A stretch of DNA of 11,115 nucleotides from Verrucomicrobiales bacterium (GCA_005789375.1 SXXZ01000351.1:1-11115); one strand, 5' to 3'. Positions 1-7,176 are shown, numbered from the stretch's first letter. Notes: a model not told the origin generated them from the letters alone. Numbers and translations: made by a program.

Positions 1-11
1 AAGCGCCCGAT

Positions 12-2000
12 TCACTTGGTCACCGGCACGCCGCCTAAGACGGCCTGCATGACACTGAAAAACACATCGGTGTTGTCGATCGTTCCACGGAACAGGCTCG
101 CGCCACGTCCTTCGGCATAGACCGGAATATCCGAGGCGGTGTGAACCGCTGAGCTACCGGCTCCAGCGCTAGGCACCTGACCGGTGACGAGGAACATTCC
201 GTTGGTGTCCCGGTTGATAGGGCCCGCCGGGTAGGTGTTCAAGGGGGCGACCTTGCCGAAGGGCTGCTGGCTGTCTTGCAGCGGCAGCGGATTGGTCAGC
301 CAGTTTTCGTAGCGGTCGGCGTTGCCGGCGTAGCCGATGAGCATCTTGTTGTCCGGATCGGTGGTGGTCGGATAGCCGTCATCCGCCATCGTGTAGACCG
401 GGAAACCAGCGCTCTCATAAACACCCACAACAGCCTCGCGAATCGCGTTGTTGGTGTTGCCGATGCCTTGGGACAGTTCGGTGAGCTTGGCGTTGGTGAC
501 GCGGGAGGCACCGATGATGTTGATGCCGGCGCACTCATGGTCGGCGCAAACGACGATCAACGTGTCGGGGTCGGTGGCCAAAAATGCCCGGGCGGTCGCG
601 ACGGCACGGTCAAACTCCAAGGTGTCCAGGATCCAGCGCTCGGTGTCCATGGCATGGGCCTGCTTGTCGATCGAGGCGGCTTCCACCATTAGGGTGAATC
701 CGTTTTTGTTCTTCGAGAGAACTTGCAGGGCCTTGGCGGTCATCTCGTCGAGCATGGGCTGGTCGGGGAAGCCGAAATCATCCACGACGCTCGAAGCGCC
801 GCGGCGCTTGTCGATCTTGTCCTTGGCCACGTTCATGTTCGAGAACGAGAACAGTCCGAGGAGGCGGGTGGTGTTCGAGGGCAGGAGGTCGAGCGAGGTC
901 TTGTCTGGCGCATAGTTAAAACCCGCCTTGATGAAGTCGCTCAGCAAATCGCGTGAGGGATCGGAGGCACCCGCTGGGACTCCCCAGCGGCTGGCGATAT
1001 CTGTCGGCAAAACGTAGTCACTGGAGGTGGCGCGAGCCGATCCATTGGTGCCGGCGCCCAAAAACCATTTACGTCCGCCGCCCAAGAGCACACGGAGGCC
1101 GCGGTTGGTCACGCCCTCGTCGAGGTATTGATCGCAGATGCCGGTGCCGGCGCCGCGGTTGGAGGTGTGGATGGCGAAGGCGGCCGGAGTCGCGTCGAAC
1201 ACATCGGCCGTGGTGACAATGCCCATGGTCTTGCCCGAGGTCCGCAGCAGGTAGGCGCCCATGTATTCGATGCGGGGGTTGTCAAAAAACGCAGCCGTGT
1301 CGTCGGGGAAGACGCCCTCTTCATTGTTGTTGGCCTTGTTGCCTGTAGAGTAGCAGTGGGCACCCGGGGCGGAATCCGTGATGATCGAGTTCAACGAGTG
1401 AGTCTGGGCGATCGCCGTGTAAGGCATCGAATCGATGGCCATCTTGGAGTTGGATTTTCCGAGTTGCACCCCCTGGCCCATGATCCGCGCGGCCGTTCGG
1501 TGAGCGATCCCGAAGCCATCGCCGATCAGGTAGATAACATTCTTGGCGCGCCGACCCTGAGGAACGGCAGCAATGACCTCGAAATTACCAAAAGCTTGCA
1601 CGGTCTTTCCATCCGACTGGGTGGCCGACACGCTGAAGGTGTGGATGCCCGGCTTGGTGTTGGAGTAGGCCCGGAAGGCAACTTGAACACTGTTGGTCAC
1701 GGTGACCCTGTCTGCTTTTGTGATGGTCAGCGACGCGTCGCTCACGGGAGCGCCGTCCACAGAAAACACGGAGCCAGTGATCGTGGTTCCGGCATCCGGC
1801 CGAACGGTTGCCGCCAAATCAAAACGTTGTCCGGCGAAGAACCGGGCGATGATCGGAGGTGTGGTGTCGCCGAAGCTGAACAAGGCGCTTGGCGGAGTGA
1901 GTCGGGAGACCGTCGGATCAGCGGAGGCGGTTCCGAGGGTGCCCAGGGTTGCTGCGCAGAGGCCCAGCGAACCCACTAGTCGGGTTAGGGATTTTTTCAT
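12..2000 (-). CDS. Secreted alkaline phosphatase (PhoA family) with N-terminal Ig-like domain
   Basis: Hydrolyses phosphate monoesters outside the cytoplasm. Residues 1-28 form a Sec-type signal peptide (MKKS start, hydrophobic core, cut near TASA-DP). Residues about 35-145 form a beta-rich Ig-like domain that classical PhoA lacks. The catalytic domain starts near residue 152. The metal and catalytic set can be followed by eye: D161 in IGDG, nucleophile S210 in TDSAPGA, D269 and T271 in DATPAAF, phosphate-binding candidate R282, E440, D445 and H449 in VEAASIDKQAH, D487-H488 in ADHE, and H620 in VHTASDIPVYA. These match E. coli PhoA D51, S102, D153/T155, R166, E322, D327/H331, D369/H370 and H412, so the enzyme should be active. 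The 662-residue length is long because of the extra domain and insertions. The ATG start is set by the signal peptide; no clear Shine-Dalgarno site precedes it. It lies 54 nt after the small secreted protein, probably co-transcribed. Confidence 0.95.
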   Translation of the reverse strand: MKKSLTRLVGSLGLCAATLGTLGTASADPTVSRLTPPSALFSFGDTTPPIIARFFAGQRFDLAATVRPDAGTTITGSVFSVDGAPVSDASLTITKADRVTVTNSVQVAFRAYSNTKPGIHTFSVSATQSDGKTVQAFGNFEVIAAVPQGRRAKNVIYLIGDGFGIAHRTAARIMGQGVQLGKSNSKMAIDSMPYTAIAQTHSLNSIITDSAPGAHCYSTGNKANNNEEGVFPDDTAAFFDNPRIEYMGAYLLRTSGKTMGIVTTADVFDATPAAFAIHTSNRGAGTGICDQYLDEGVTNRGLRVLLGGGRKWFLGAGTNGSARATSSDYVLPTDIASRWGVPAGASDPSRDLLSDFIKAGFNYAPDKTSLDLLPSNTTRLLGLFSFSNMNVAKDKIDKRRGASSVVDDFGFPDQPMLDEMTAKALQVLSKNKNGFTLMVEAASIDKQAHAMDTERWILDTLEFDRAVATARAFLATDPDTLIVVCADHECAGINIIGASRVTNAKLTELSQGIGNTNNAIREAVVGVYESAGFPVYTMADDGYPTTTDPDNKMLIGYAGNADRYENWLTNPLPLQDSQQPFGKVAPLNTYPAGPINRDTNGMFLVTGQVPSAGAGSSAVHTASDIPVYAEGRGASLFRGTIDNTDVFFSVMQAVLGGVPVTK

Positions 2001-2054
2001 GAGTTTGAGTTTGTACGGATGAGTACACGGGTTCGCCCAGTGGCGGCCGTGGTT

Positions 2055-2738
2055 TCAGCGTCGGAGGCCCTCCGAAGCAGAAAGGGGGTTGGTCGGTGCG
2101 GTTTCGCCGCGAATTTCGGGCGTTGAGGCCGTCGAGGTGGAGTTGTCGCGGTCCAGATGGAGGCGGACCAATGAGTGCCGTCCATCCGGTTCTTCGCGGT
2201 CGCCCACCTCCAGTCGACCGGTCAACAGGAACAAACCATTCGAATGCGGGGTCAGAGGCTGGTGACCGCGGGGAAGGAGCACTCGAACGACGGTGGGCGG
2301 CAGGTCTTCGGCCAAGCCGAACTCCACTTCGTTGCTAACCAGAGGCATCGGGGCCAGCATTAAGGTCCAGGGAGTGGGACGGCTTTGTTTGACTTGGTAT
2401 CCGAGAATTCGGACCCGTTGGCCGGCAAGCTCCAGCAGGCGCGGTGAGAACTCCAAGCCCTTAGGCCCGATCGGGTTTCGGAAAAGCTCGTCAAAACGCA
2501 GGTCGGAAACACCGGCCGGGGCCTTTGGTAGCTGATCTATCCACGATTTTAGAGCCTCGGTGGGATGGCTGCGGGCAAGCACCTTGGCGGAAACCGGGCC
2601 GTTGGTGGCGTTGCTGCCTCGCGGACGTCGGATGGGGGTAGCAGACTCCGCTACGACGCCTTCGCCGAAACCCATTAAAAGGGCCAGAAGGGTGCAAACG
2701 GCAGCTTGCCGCCCAAAAAGCGAGCCGGGGTAATCCAT
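2055..2738 (-). CDS. Small secreted protein of unknown function
   Basis: I do not recognise a named family with certainty. The 227-residue product begins with a short polar stretch, a hydrophobic segment (about residues 11-29) and a likely cleavage site at VVA-ES near residue 30, so it is probably exported. A linker to about residue 75 leads to the only compact part, residues 80-157, with phrases such as LRFDELF, LAGQRVRILGYQV and AEDLPPTVVRVLLP. This resembles short OB/beta-barrel-like exported proteins (DUF3299-like in style) in which a 'G-x-x-V-x-x-x-G-Y' strand pair is conserved. The C-terminal 35 residues are low-complexity, rich in T, S and P. No metal-binding or catalytic motif is visible. 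It sits directly upstream of the alkaline phosphatase on the same strand, so an accessory role in that unit is possible but unproven. Confidence 0.75.
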   Translation of the reverse strand: MDYPGSLFGRQAAVCTLLALLMGFGEGVVAESATPIRRPRGSNATNGPVSAKVLARSHPTEALKSWIDQLPKAPAGVSDLRFDELFRNPIGPKGLEFSPRLLELAGQRVRILGYQVKQSRPTPWTLMLAPMPLVSNEVEFGLAEDLPPTVVRVLLPRGHQPLTPHSNGLFLLTGRLEVGDREEPDGRHSLVRLHLDRDNSTSTASTPEIRGETAPTNPLSASEGLRR

Positions 2739-2739
2739 A

Positions 2740-2759
2740 GATTCACCGTGCAGTGAACC
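2740..2759. promoter_or_regulatory. Imperfect 20-bp dyad abutting the start of the secreted-protein gene
   Basis: Arms GATTCAC (2740-2746) and GTGAACC (2753-2759) are complementary at 6 of 7 positions around a 6-nt centre. The dyad ends 1 nt before the ATG at 2738 (minus strand). It could be an operator or an RNA hairpin masking translation initiation. Short dyads arise by chance, so this is only a candidate. Confidence 0.25.
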
Positions 2760-2772
2760 TGTTACCGAGAAG

Positions 2773-2786
2773 TGTCCGTTCGGACA
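2773..2786. promoter_or_regulatory. Perfect 14-bp palindrome in the gap upstream of the phosphatase unit
   Basis: TGTCCG and CGGACA flank a TT centre (2773-2778 and 2781-2786). It lies 34 nt upstream of the start codon at 2738, in the 122-nt gap that separates the lipid genes from the secreted protein/phosphatase pair. Its position suits an operator for a separate promoter of the downstream pair. No convincing -10/-35 pair was found nearby. Confidence 0.25.
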
Positions 2787-2860
2787 ACGGTGGGTGACCT
2801 TTCAGTGCCCGTCGGGTGGCGGTGTTTCCCGAATGCCATTTAAGAGGGCTTGCCCTGTGC

Positions 2861-4033
2861 CTACAGGCCGCTGGCCTCAAGCCAAGGCCGGGCCAAACGA
2901 TTCAAGAGCAGGCCGGCGATGCGGAAGCCCATGCGCCGCCGTTCGGGCAGATGGCGATCGAAGACGGCGTTGTATTCGACTGCGGGCACAGCACCTCGGC
3001 GGCGTTTAAATTCGCCCGCCCCGGAGCTGTAGTTGAGCAGTTGCTTCCGATCATTCACCTCGCGGTGGAGGCCGAGAAAGAGCTGTCGATAGAGGCCCGA
3101 TTCCGCTGGCAATGCGGTGTCGTAGCCGATGAAAGGAACCGTCGTGATGGTGTGGTCGATGGTGAAGTATCCCCAAATACCGACCAATCGGCCCAAGCGA
3201 TCACGAAGGCCGTGAAACTCCAGCCAGCGGTCGCGGATCGCTGCCCGGACAAAGGCCTCGTCATAGTGCGGATTCAGTCGGGAATGCTTGTCCAGGTAGA
3301 GCATTCGGTAGAGCTCAGCAATACGGGCTGCATCGGAGTCTAAGATCTCCGAGGGATGGACCCATCGGTAGCGGGTGTCACCGGCGAACTCCTTGCCGTC
3401 TCGGCGCAGCGTCGATGTGCCTCTCAAGGGCCTTTGACGGGCGTCAAAACAATAGACGATCCGACTGGTCAGCAGGCGGTAACCCTGTTGGACGAGCTGA
3501 TCGGCCAGTCCCGGGGCGCCGACCTCGTCGACATTCCTCAGCACCACCGCATGCTCAGGGAACTCCCGCACCAACGAGCGGGTGATGGCCCCTACCGATC
3601 CTAAAAGCCCCTCAGGCACAGGGTTGGTCGAGAACATCCAACTGTTCCATTGAACGGTACGATCGGCCATGGCACCGCGCAGGATTGCCTCAAAGGCCAC
3701 CAGACCGAGTCGTGCAGCCAGTCGCAGGGGACCGCTGGAAAAGTGGTTTAATTCGGCCCGCGGATAGTCGAGATATTGGGTCATCAGCGACACCGGATAA
3801 GAGTCGGTGCGTCGGCGATCGTGCACCGTGATGGGGCAACCGAATGCGCCATGGGACACCCAACCCGCGCGACCATTTAGGTTCATCGCCGGGCGGAATG
3901 TTTCACCCACAACTCGCCGCCAGTAGGCGGGTGCCCCGAAGTCACCGCCTCCGATGGCTCGGACGGCTTTGGTGGACCAGAGAACCTGCGCCGAGGGCTC
4001 AGGCGGTAAGGTGTGCAATGTGAAAGCTGCCAT
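2861..4033 (-). CDS. GNAT-fold (FemAB/GNAT-like) acyltransferase-type protein, translationally linked to BtaA
   Basis: The 390-residue protein has no signal peptide and is probably cytoplasmic. The C-terminal half has the look of an acyl-CoA N-acyltransferase fold: an Asp/Arg-rich helix region (about 232-275), strands at LVGIWGYFTI (283-292) and TTVPFIGYDT (297-306), a helix at GLYRQLFLGLHREV (313-326), then LNYSSGAGEFKRRRGA (333-348), the kind of segment ending GNAT/FemAB-like domains in which a peptide or lipid amine is acylated. The N-terminal half (1-200) is not something I recognise. Its start codon lies inside btaA (35-nt overlap), strong evidence for co-expression, so its substrate may be the BtaA product, whose homoserine moiety has a free amine. 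That substrate is inference. ATG at 4033 is the first good start; no Shine-Dalgarno site is visible. Confidence 0.7.
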   Translation of the reverse strand: MAAFTLHTLPPEPSAQVLWSTKAVRAIGGGDFGAPAYWRRVVGETFRPAMNLNGRAGWVSHGAFGCPITVHDRRRTDSYPVSLMTQYLDYPRAELNHFSSGPLRLAARLGLVAFEAILRGAMADRTVQWNSWMFSTNPVPEGLLGSVGAITRSLVREFPEHAVVLRNVDEVGAPGLADQLVQQGYRLLTSRIVYCFDARQRPLRGTSTLRRDGKEFAGDTRYRWVHPSEILDSDAARIAELYRMLYLDKHSRLNPHYDEAFVRAAIRDRWLEFHGLRDRLGRLVGIWGYFTIDHTITTVPFIGYDTALPAESGLYRQLFLGLHREVNDRKQLLNYSSGAGEFKRRRGAVPAVEYNAVFDRHLPERRRMGFRIAGLLLNRLARPWLEASGL

Positions 4034-5231
4034 AGGTGTGGACGCGATCCCGGCGGTGGCAATCGGCGGCCAGAGCCCGATCGTACCTAATCAATTCACC
4101 CACGCGGGTCGGGCTTCCTTGGTAGCTCACACGCACCGGATCCACGAAATCAACGGAGACACCCCCGGATCGCCACAAAATCTGAGCACCTGCACTGGCC
4201 CGATCCACAATAGCCTGCCACTCGTCGGCCAATGCCTCGGGATGCCGGTGGCTCAACCAGTCCATGTGATCGAGGAGCACGAATCGAGACAGGGGGCGGG
4301 TATGTTGGCGCAAAAAGCCGGTGAGGCTGTTGGTGTGGGTCTCGATCCGGTCGGCCAAACCGTCCTTCAGTCGTTGGAAGTTCGGTTCGCGCAAGTACTC
4401 CGGGCAGCAGTCCCGGGTGTAGCGTCCAAAAAGGTAGAGGCGCCAGAAGTAGTTGTCGGCCACTGGTAGTCGTGTGCAAACCGTCTCCACACAGTCCTCC
4501 ATGAAGGCCGCGATGTCTTGCCCGCAGGTCCGCTCCAAGTGATCCCTCTGAGCCGCAGGAACTCCCAAGAGGCTCAATGCGAAATCGGAGCGCAGGGCGC
4601 GGCGTATGGACGGCCGCCAGAACTTCTCACGGACCCGCCCGAAATAAATGGCGCGTTGTTCCTCCAGAGATCCGGCCGAAAATAGGCTTCGCAAGTCATC
4701 CAAGACTCCGGCCATCCGGAAGTAGCGCATCATGGACTTGGCAAAAACCCCGGTGGTGCCTCGGTGATAGAATGAGTCCGAAGGTTTGCGTCGCGCAAAA
4801 AAATGGGTTCGATCATCCCAGTACTCGCGGGCGGACAAAGGAAGGTCCCGCCGTAATCGTTGTTGGTACCAGGCCCGAAATGCGGGGGTTCCGCCGTCAC
4901 CGAAGATCGCAAAAAACTCGTCGTGTTCGAGATTTCGGATGCCGGCCAACTTGAGCTCCAGCAAGGCATTCTGGCGGAAGTTCATGTCTACGGCATGGAT
5001 CCGCCGAGGTCCGTCGAGCGCGTAGTCCAAAGCATTGCAGCCCGCCGAAGTGATTAGAACCAACTCATCTTCGGCACCCAGACTTAGGACTTCTCGATCG
5101 AGCCGAGGATCCTCCCAACAGGTGTTGTAGACCAGATAGTTCCCGTGGACATAGTTGAAGAGGGTTTCTGTTGTCCAATTGGCCAGGGTTCTCATGCGAT
5201 TGCTCAGCTTAAAGTCTATCGGATCGGTCAA
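3999..5231 (-). CDS. btaA: BtaA-like S-adenosylmethionine:diacylglycerol 3-amino-3-carboxypropyltransferase (DUF3419)
   Basis: BtaA transfers the 3-amino-3-carboxypropyl group of SAM to diacylglycerol, giving diacylglyceryl-homoserine, precursor of the phosphorus-free betaine lipid DGTS. The family hallmarks are present in order: NTCWEDPRLD (35-44), SAM-binding loop ITSAGCNALDYAL (60-72), strand end AVDMN (80-84), QNALLELKLA (87-96), then in the C-terminal half NYFWRLYLFGRY followed by CPEYL, the FVLLDHMDW strand, and a final RASAGAQILWRSGG/HTYGSFHIA region. The length of about 410 residues is normal for the family. The frame opens with TTG at 5231; an ATG at 5195 (residue 13) also leaves every motif intact, and neither has a good Shine-Dalgarno site, so the start is uncertain. 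No orthodox BtaB methyltransferase is fused or directly adjacent on the same strand. Confidence 0.9.
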   Translation of the reverse strand: MTDPIDFKLSNRMRTLANWTTETLFNYVHGNYLVYNTCWEDPRLDREVLSLGAEDELVLITSAGCNALDYALDGPRRIHAVDMNFRQNALLELKLAGIRNLEHDEFFAIFGDGGTPAFRAWYQQRLRRDLPLSAREYWDDRTHFFARRKPSDSFYHRGTTGVFAKSMMRYFRMAGVLDDLRSLFSAGSLEEQRAIYFGRVREKFWRPSIRRALRSDFALSLLGVPAAQRDHLERTCGQDIAAFMEDCVETVCTRLPVADNYFWRLYLFGRYTRDCCPEYLREPNFQRLKDGLADRIETHTNSLTGFLRQHTRPLSRFVLLDHMDWLSHRHPEALADEWQAIVDRASAGAQILWRSGGVSVDFVDPVRVSYQGSPTRVGELIRYDRALAADCHRRDRVHTYGSFHIAHLTA

Positions 5232-5255
5232 CGGCCCGGCAACGCCTTCGATTCA

Positions 5256-5273
5256 ATGACTCGGAAATGTCAC
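5256..5273. promoter_or_regulatory. Candidate operator between btaA and the methyltransferase gene
   Basis: The 87-nt divergent gap contains ATGACTC-GGAA-ATGTCAC. It can be read as a dyad (TGAC 5257-5260, GTCA 5269-5272, 8-nt centre) or as two 7-mers with 11-bp periodicity, as in Pho boxes. Only the second 7-mer fits the Pho-box half-site CTGTCAY well (6 of 7). A site here could serve both divergent genes. Low certainty. Confidence 0.2.
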
Positions 5274-5318
5274 GCCAATGAAGCCTTTTGGACGCATAGG
5301 GAGAACAGTCTTGGGTTT

Positions 5319-6104
5319 ATGGGGATTGTTTCCTCCAGAATTTCTCTCTGGGTGATCAGAAAATACGCTGCGTTCGCCCTTGCTGCTCTGCGGCGAGAGG
5401 GGATGTGCCATGGCTTGAGTCAATTAGTCGTCCAATGGTCTTTTGATCGTCGACACGGCCTGTCGGCATTCCTTCCTCGGGAAGTCCGCTATGAATCCAG
5501 CGAGCCTGAGTTTCGGATATCCGATGCCATGCAGTATCAGGGGGTCGATCCGCGACTGGCGCTGGAGACCTTGAACGGGCTGCCGATGGAATTACGTTCA
5601 AGCGCGACGTTTGTGGACTACGGTTGTGGGAAAGGCAGGGGACTGGCCGTGGGTATTCTTGCCGGATTTCGCCAACTCATCGGGGTCGAAGTTTCCCGCG
5701 ATCTGGCGACTCTGGCCGAACGAAACCTTCAAACACTTCGAATGAGGCATCCGGGGGTTCGCATCGAGCTTCACACCATGGATGCCGTCCGCTTTCAGCC
5801 TCCAGAAGGTCCGTTGGTGGTGTTTCTGTACAACCCTTTCGTGGGTTTGACTTTGGAGCGCGTGGTTCAACGCCTCGCAGACCATGCGACCCGTAGCCCG
5901 GTCCATGTGGTCTACATTAATCCCCGGGGGCGCTCAGCCTTCCTGGATCATGGATTCCGGCAATGCGCCGCCTGGCCTGACTCCCAAGCACTCGTGTTCG
6001 AATCAGGTCTGGCGTCGAAGGCTTTGCAGTTCCGCGGCCTGGGTTCTCCGTTCACGAGTACCAGGTTCAGTGCTCCGGAACAGGGGCAAATCCTCCGAGA
6101 GTGA
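5319..6104 (+). CDS. Class I SAM-dependent methyltransferase, substrate unknown
   Basis: A Rossmann-type methyltransferase of 261 residues. Motif I is FVDYGCGKGRG (98-108, D100-x-G-x-G-x-G), the second strand ends in the ribose-binding acid at IGVEVS (E124), an acidic motif II lies at MDAV (D155), and a motif IV-like FLYNPF occurs at 169-174, a signature of a widespread methyltransferase group found next to polysaccharide and lipid genes. The N-terminal 30 residues are hydrophobic with scattered arginines and may touch the membrane. The frame is open upstream to 5145, but that part lies over the beginning of btaA; ATG 5319 is preferred, with AGGGAG 15 nt upstream (long spacing), and ATG 5403 is an alternative. 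It diverges from btaA, so it is a candidate for N-methylating the BtaA product, although motif I does not look like classical BtaB. Its 3' end overlaps the phosphatase gene on the other strand. Confidence 0.8.
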   Translation: MGIVSSRISLWVIRKYAAFALAALRREGMCHGLSQLVVQWSFDRRHGLSAFLPREVRYESSEPEFRISDAMQYQGVDPRLALETLNGLPMELRSSATFVDYGCGKGRGLAVGILAGFRQLIGVEVSRDLATLAERNLQTLRMRHPGVRIELHTMDAVRFQPPEGPLVVFLYNPFVGLTLERVVQRLADHATRSPVHVVYINPRGRSAFLDHGFRQCAAWPDSQALVFESGLASKALQFRGLGSPFTSTRFSAPEQGQILRE

Positions 6105-6956
6105 GCCGGTCTCTTGTACCGGGTCTATGGGGGTTGGTCGGCGGGCTGAGAGTTCGGACCTCCGCATCCGTGTCCGGTCAGCGGTGGAGTCACCGCCCAC
6201 CGTAGGGTTGTTCAGGGGGATGTTTTTTGAGTCGTCGAGCCTCAGTAAATGGATGTTGCCTTCGAAATCTTCGGCCAGAGCGGTGCAACTCTCCACCCAG
6301 TCGCCGCAGTTGAGGTATTCGAAGCCCTGGACCGTCCGGATTTCAGCTCGGTGGATGTGGCCGCAAATGACGCCCTCGACACCCGCCTGACGCGCTAATC
6401 GTACCATGGCCTCTTCATACTGTGTGACGTAGCGGACGGCGCCCTTGGCTTGGAATTTCAAGTAAGCGGCCACCGACCAATATCCGAATCCCATCCGACG
6501 TCGGAGTCGGTTGAAGTGCAGGTTAAATTCGAGAATCCAGTCGTAAAGACGGGCTCCCACGCGCTCGAGCAGTCGGTTAAAGAGGACTAATCCATCGAGT
6601 TGGTGGCCGTGAAGCACGAGATAACGACGCCCGTCCAAACCTTCGTGAATGGCCCGTTCCACCAGGCGCACTCCACCCAAGTTTAAACCCAGAAATTGCT
6701 CCATGAATTCATCATGGTTCCCGAAAACATAGGTGACTTGGGTCTGTTTGCGGTTCATCCGCAGGATTTTCTGGATGACCGTATTGGCATCGCTGCTCCA
6801 AAGCCATCGCCGTCGGAGCTCCCAGCCATCGATGATGTCACCCACCAGATACAGGTGGCGGCATTCGTGGTTGTGCAGGAACGACAGTAAAAGATCCGCC
6901 TGGCTATGCTTGCTCCCGAGGTGAAGGTCCGAAATCCAGATGGCGTTGTACTTCAT
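6003..6956 (-). CDS. plcP: PlcP-like metallophosphatase (phospholipase C type, calcineurin fold)
   Basis: A calcineurin-like metallophosphoesterase of 317 residues. Metal ligands: D10 and H12 (ISDLHLG), D40 (LVGDIIDGW), N80-H81 (GNHDE), H116 (LHGHQ), H200 and H202 (CGHIHRA). The string NCGDWVESCTA (216-226) and the RRRW/RRRMGFGYW segments are typical of the proteobacterial PlcP group, which splits phosphatidylcholine and other phospholipids to diacylglycerol plus phosphohead group during phosphate starvation. Automatic pipelines often label such proteins UDP-2,3-diacylglucosamine hydrolase; I judge PlcP the better fit because of these strings and the btaA context. The core ends near residue 243. 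The last 70 or so residues are a charged, low-complexity tail, and its 3' 102 nt lie antisense to the end of the methyltransferase gene. No signal peptide; no clear Shine-Dalgarno site. Confidence 0.85.
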   Translation of the reverse strand: MKYNAIWISDLHLGSKHSQADLLLSFLHNHECRHLYLVGDIIDGWELRRRWLWSSDANTVIQKILRMNRKQTQVTYVFGNHDEFMEQFLGLNLGGVRLVERAIHEGLDGRRYLVLHGHQLDGLVLFNRLLERVGARLYDWILEFNLHFNRLRRRMGFGYWSVAAYLKFQAKGAVRYVTQYEEAMVRLARQAGVEGVICGHIHRAEIRTVQGFEYLNCGDWVESCTALAEDFEGNIHLLRLDDSKNIPLNNPTVGGDSTADRTRMRRSELSARRPTPIDPVQETGSLSEDLPLFRSTEPGTRERRTQAAELQSLRRQT

Positions 6957-7145
6957 GAGGTCGGGCGGCTTCGATGGGACGAAGGCATGTCTGTGATCTT
7001 GCTAAAGGTCCCGCCTGCCAAGTCCAAGCTGGAAACGGGTCGTCACCTGAAATTTTCCGTTGTGAATCCTGTTCGATGCCATCGGTGGAGGGTGTGACGG
7101 AAGAGCTTTCTCGGTGGTCACGTCTATAAGAATGGGAAGTTGGCA

Positions 7146-7176
7146 GTAAAGAGAACAGGACGTTGGTCGTCTTTAC
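7146..7176. repeat. Perfect 7-bp inverted repeat in the leader region
   Basis: GTAAAGA (7146-7152) and TCTTTAC (7170-7176) are exact reverse complements with a 17-nt centre that itself contains GACG (7159-7162) and CGTC (7168-7171). It could form a hairpin in a leader transcript or be an operator. There is no T-run after it, so it is not a typical terminator. Confidence 0.3.

Noticed and set aside
448..1979. Plus-strand open frames opposite the alkaline phosphatase (e.g. 448-915, 1128-1979)
   Set aside because: The minus-strand frame carries the full catalytic set of a known enzyme; the opposite frames are low-complexity shadows.
2845..2877. Terminator after the GNAT gene (AGGGC/GCCCT and AGGCC/GGCCT inverted repeats)
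   Set aside because: Stems are 5 bp with loops of 2-3 nt and are not followed by a T-run in the direction of transcription.
5145..5318. Upstream extension of the methyltransferase frame to ATG 5145
   Set aside because: This part lies over the beginning of btaA on the opposite strand and adds residues without any methyltransferase feature; ATG 5319 leaves the domain complete.
6003..6956. Assignment of the metallophosphatase as LpxH (UDP-2,3-diacylglucosamine hydrolase)
   Set aside because: The NCGDWVESCTA segment, the longer C-terminal half and the btaA/phosphatase neighbourhood fit the PlcP group better, and no lipid A gene is nearby. A phylogeny would settle it.
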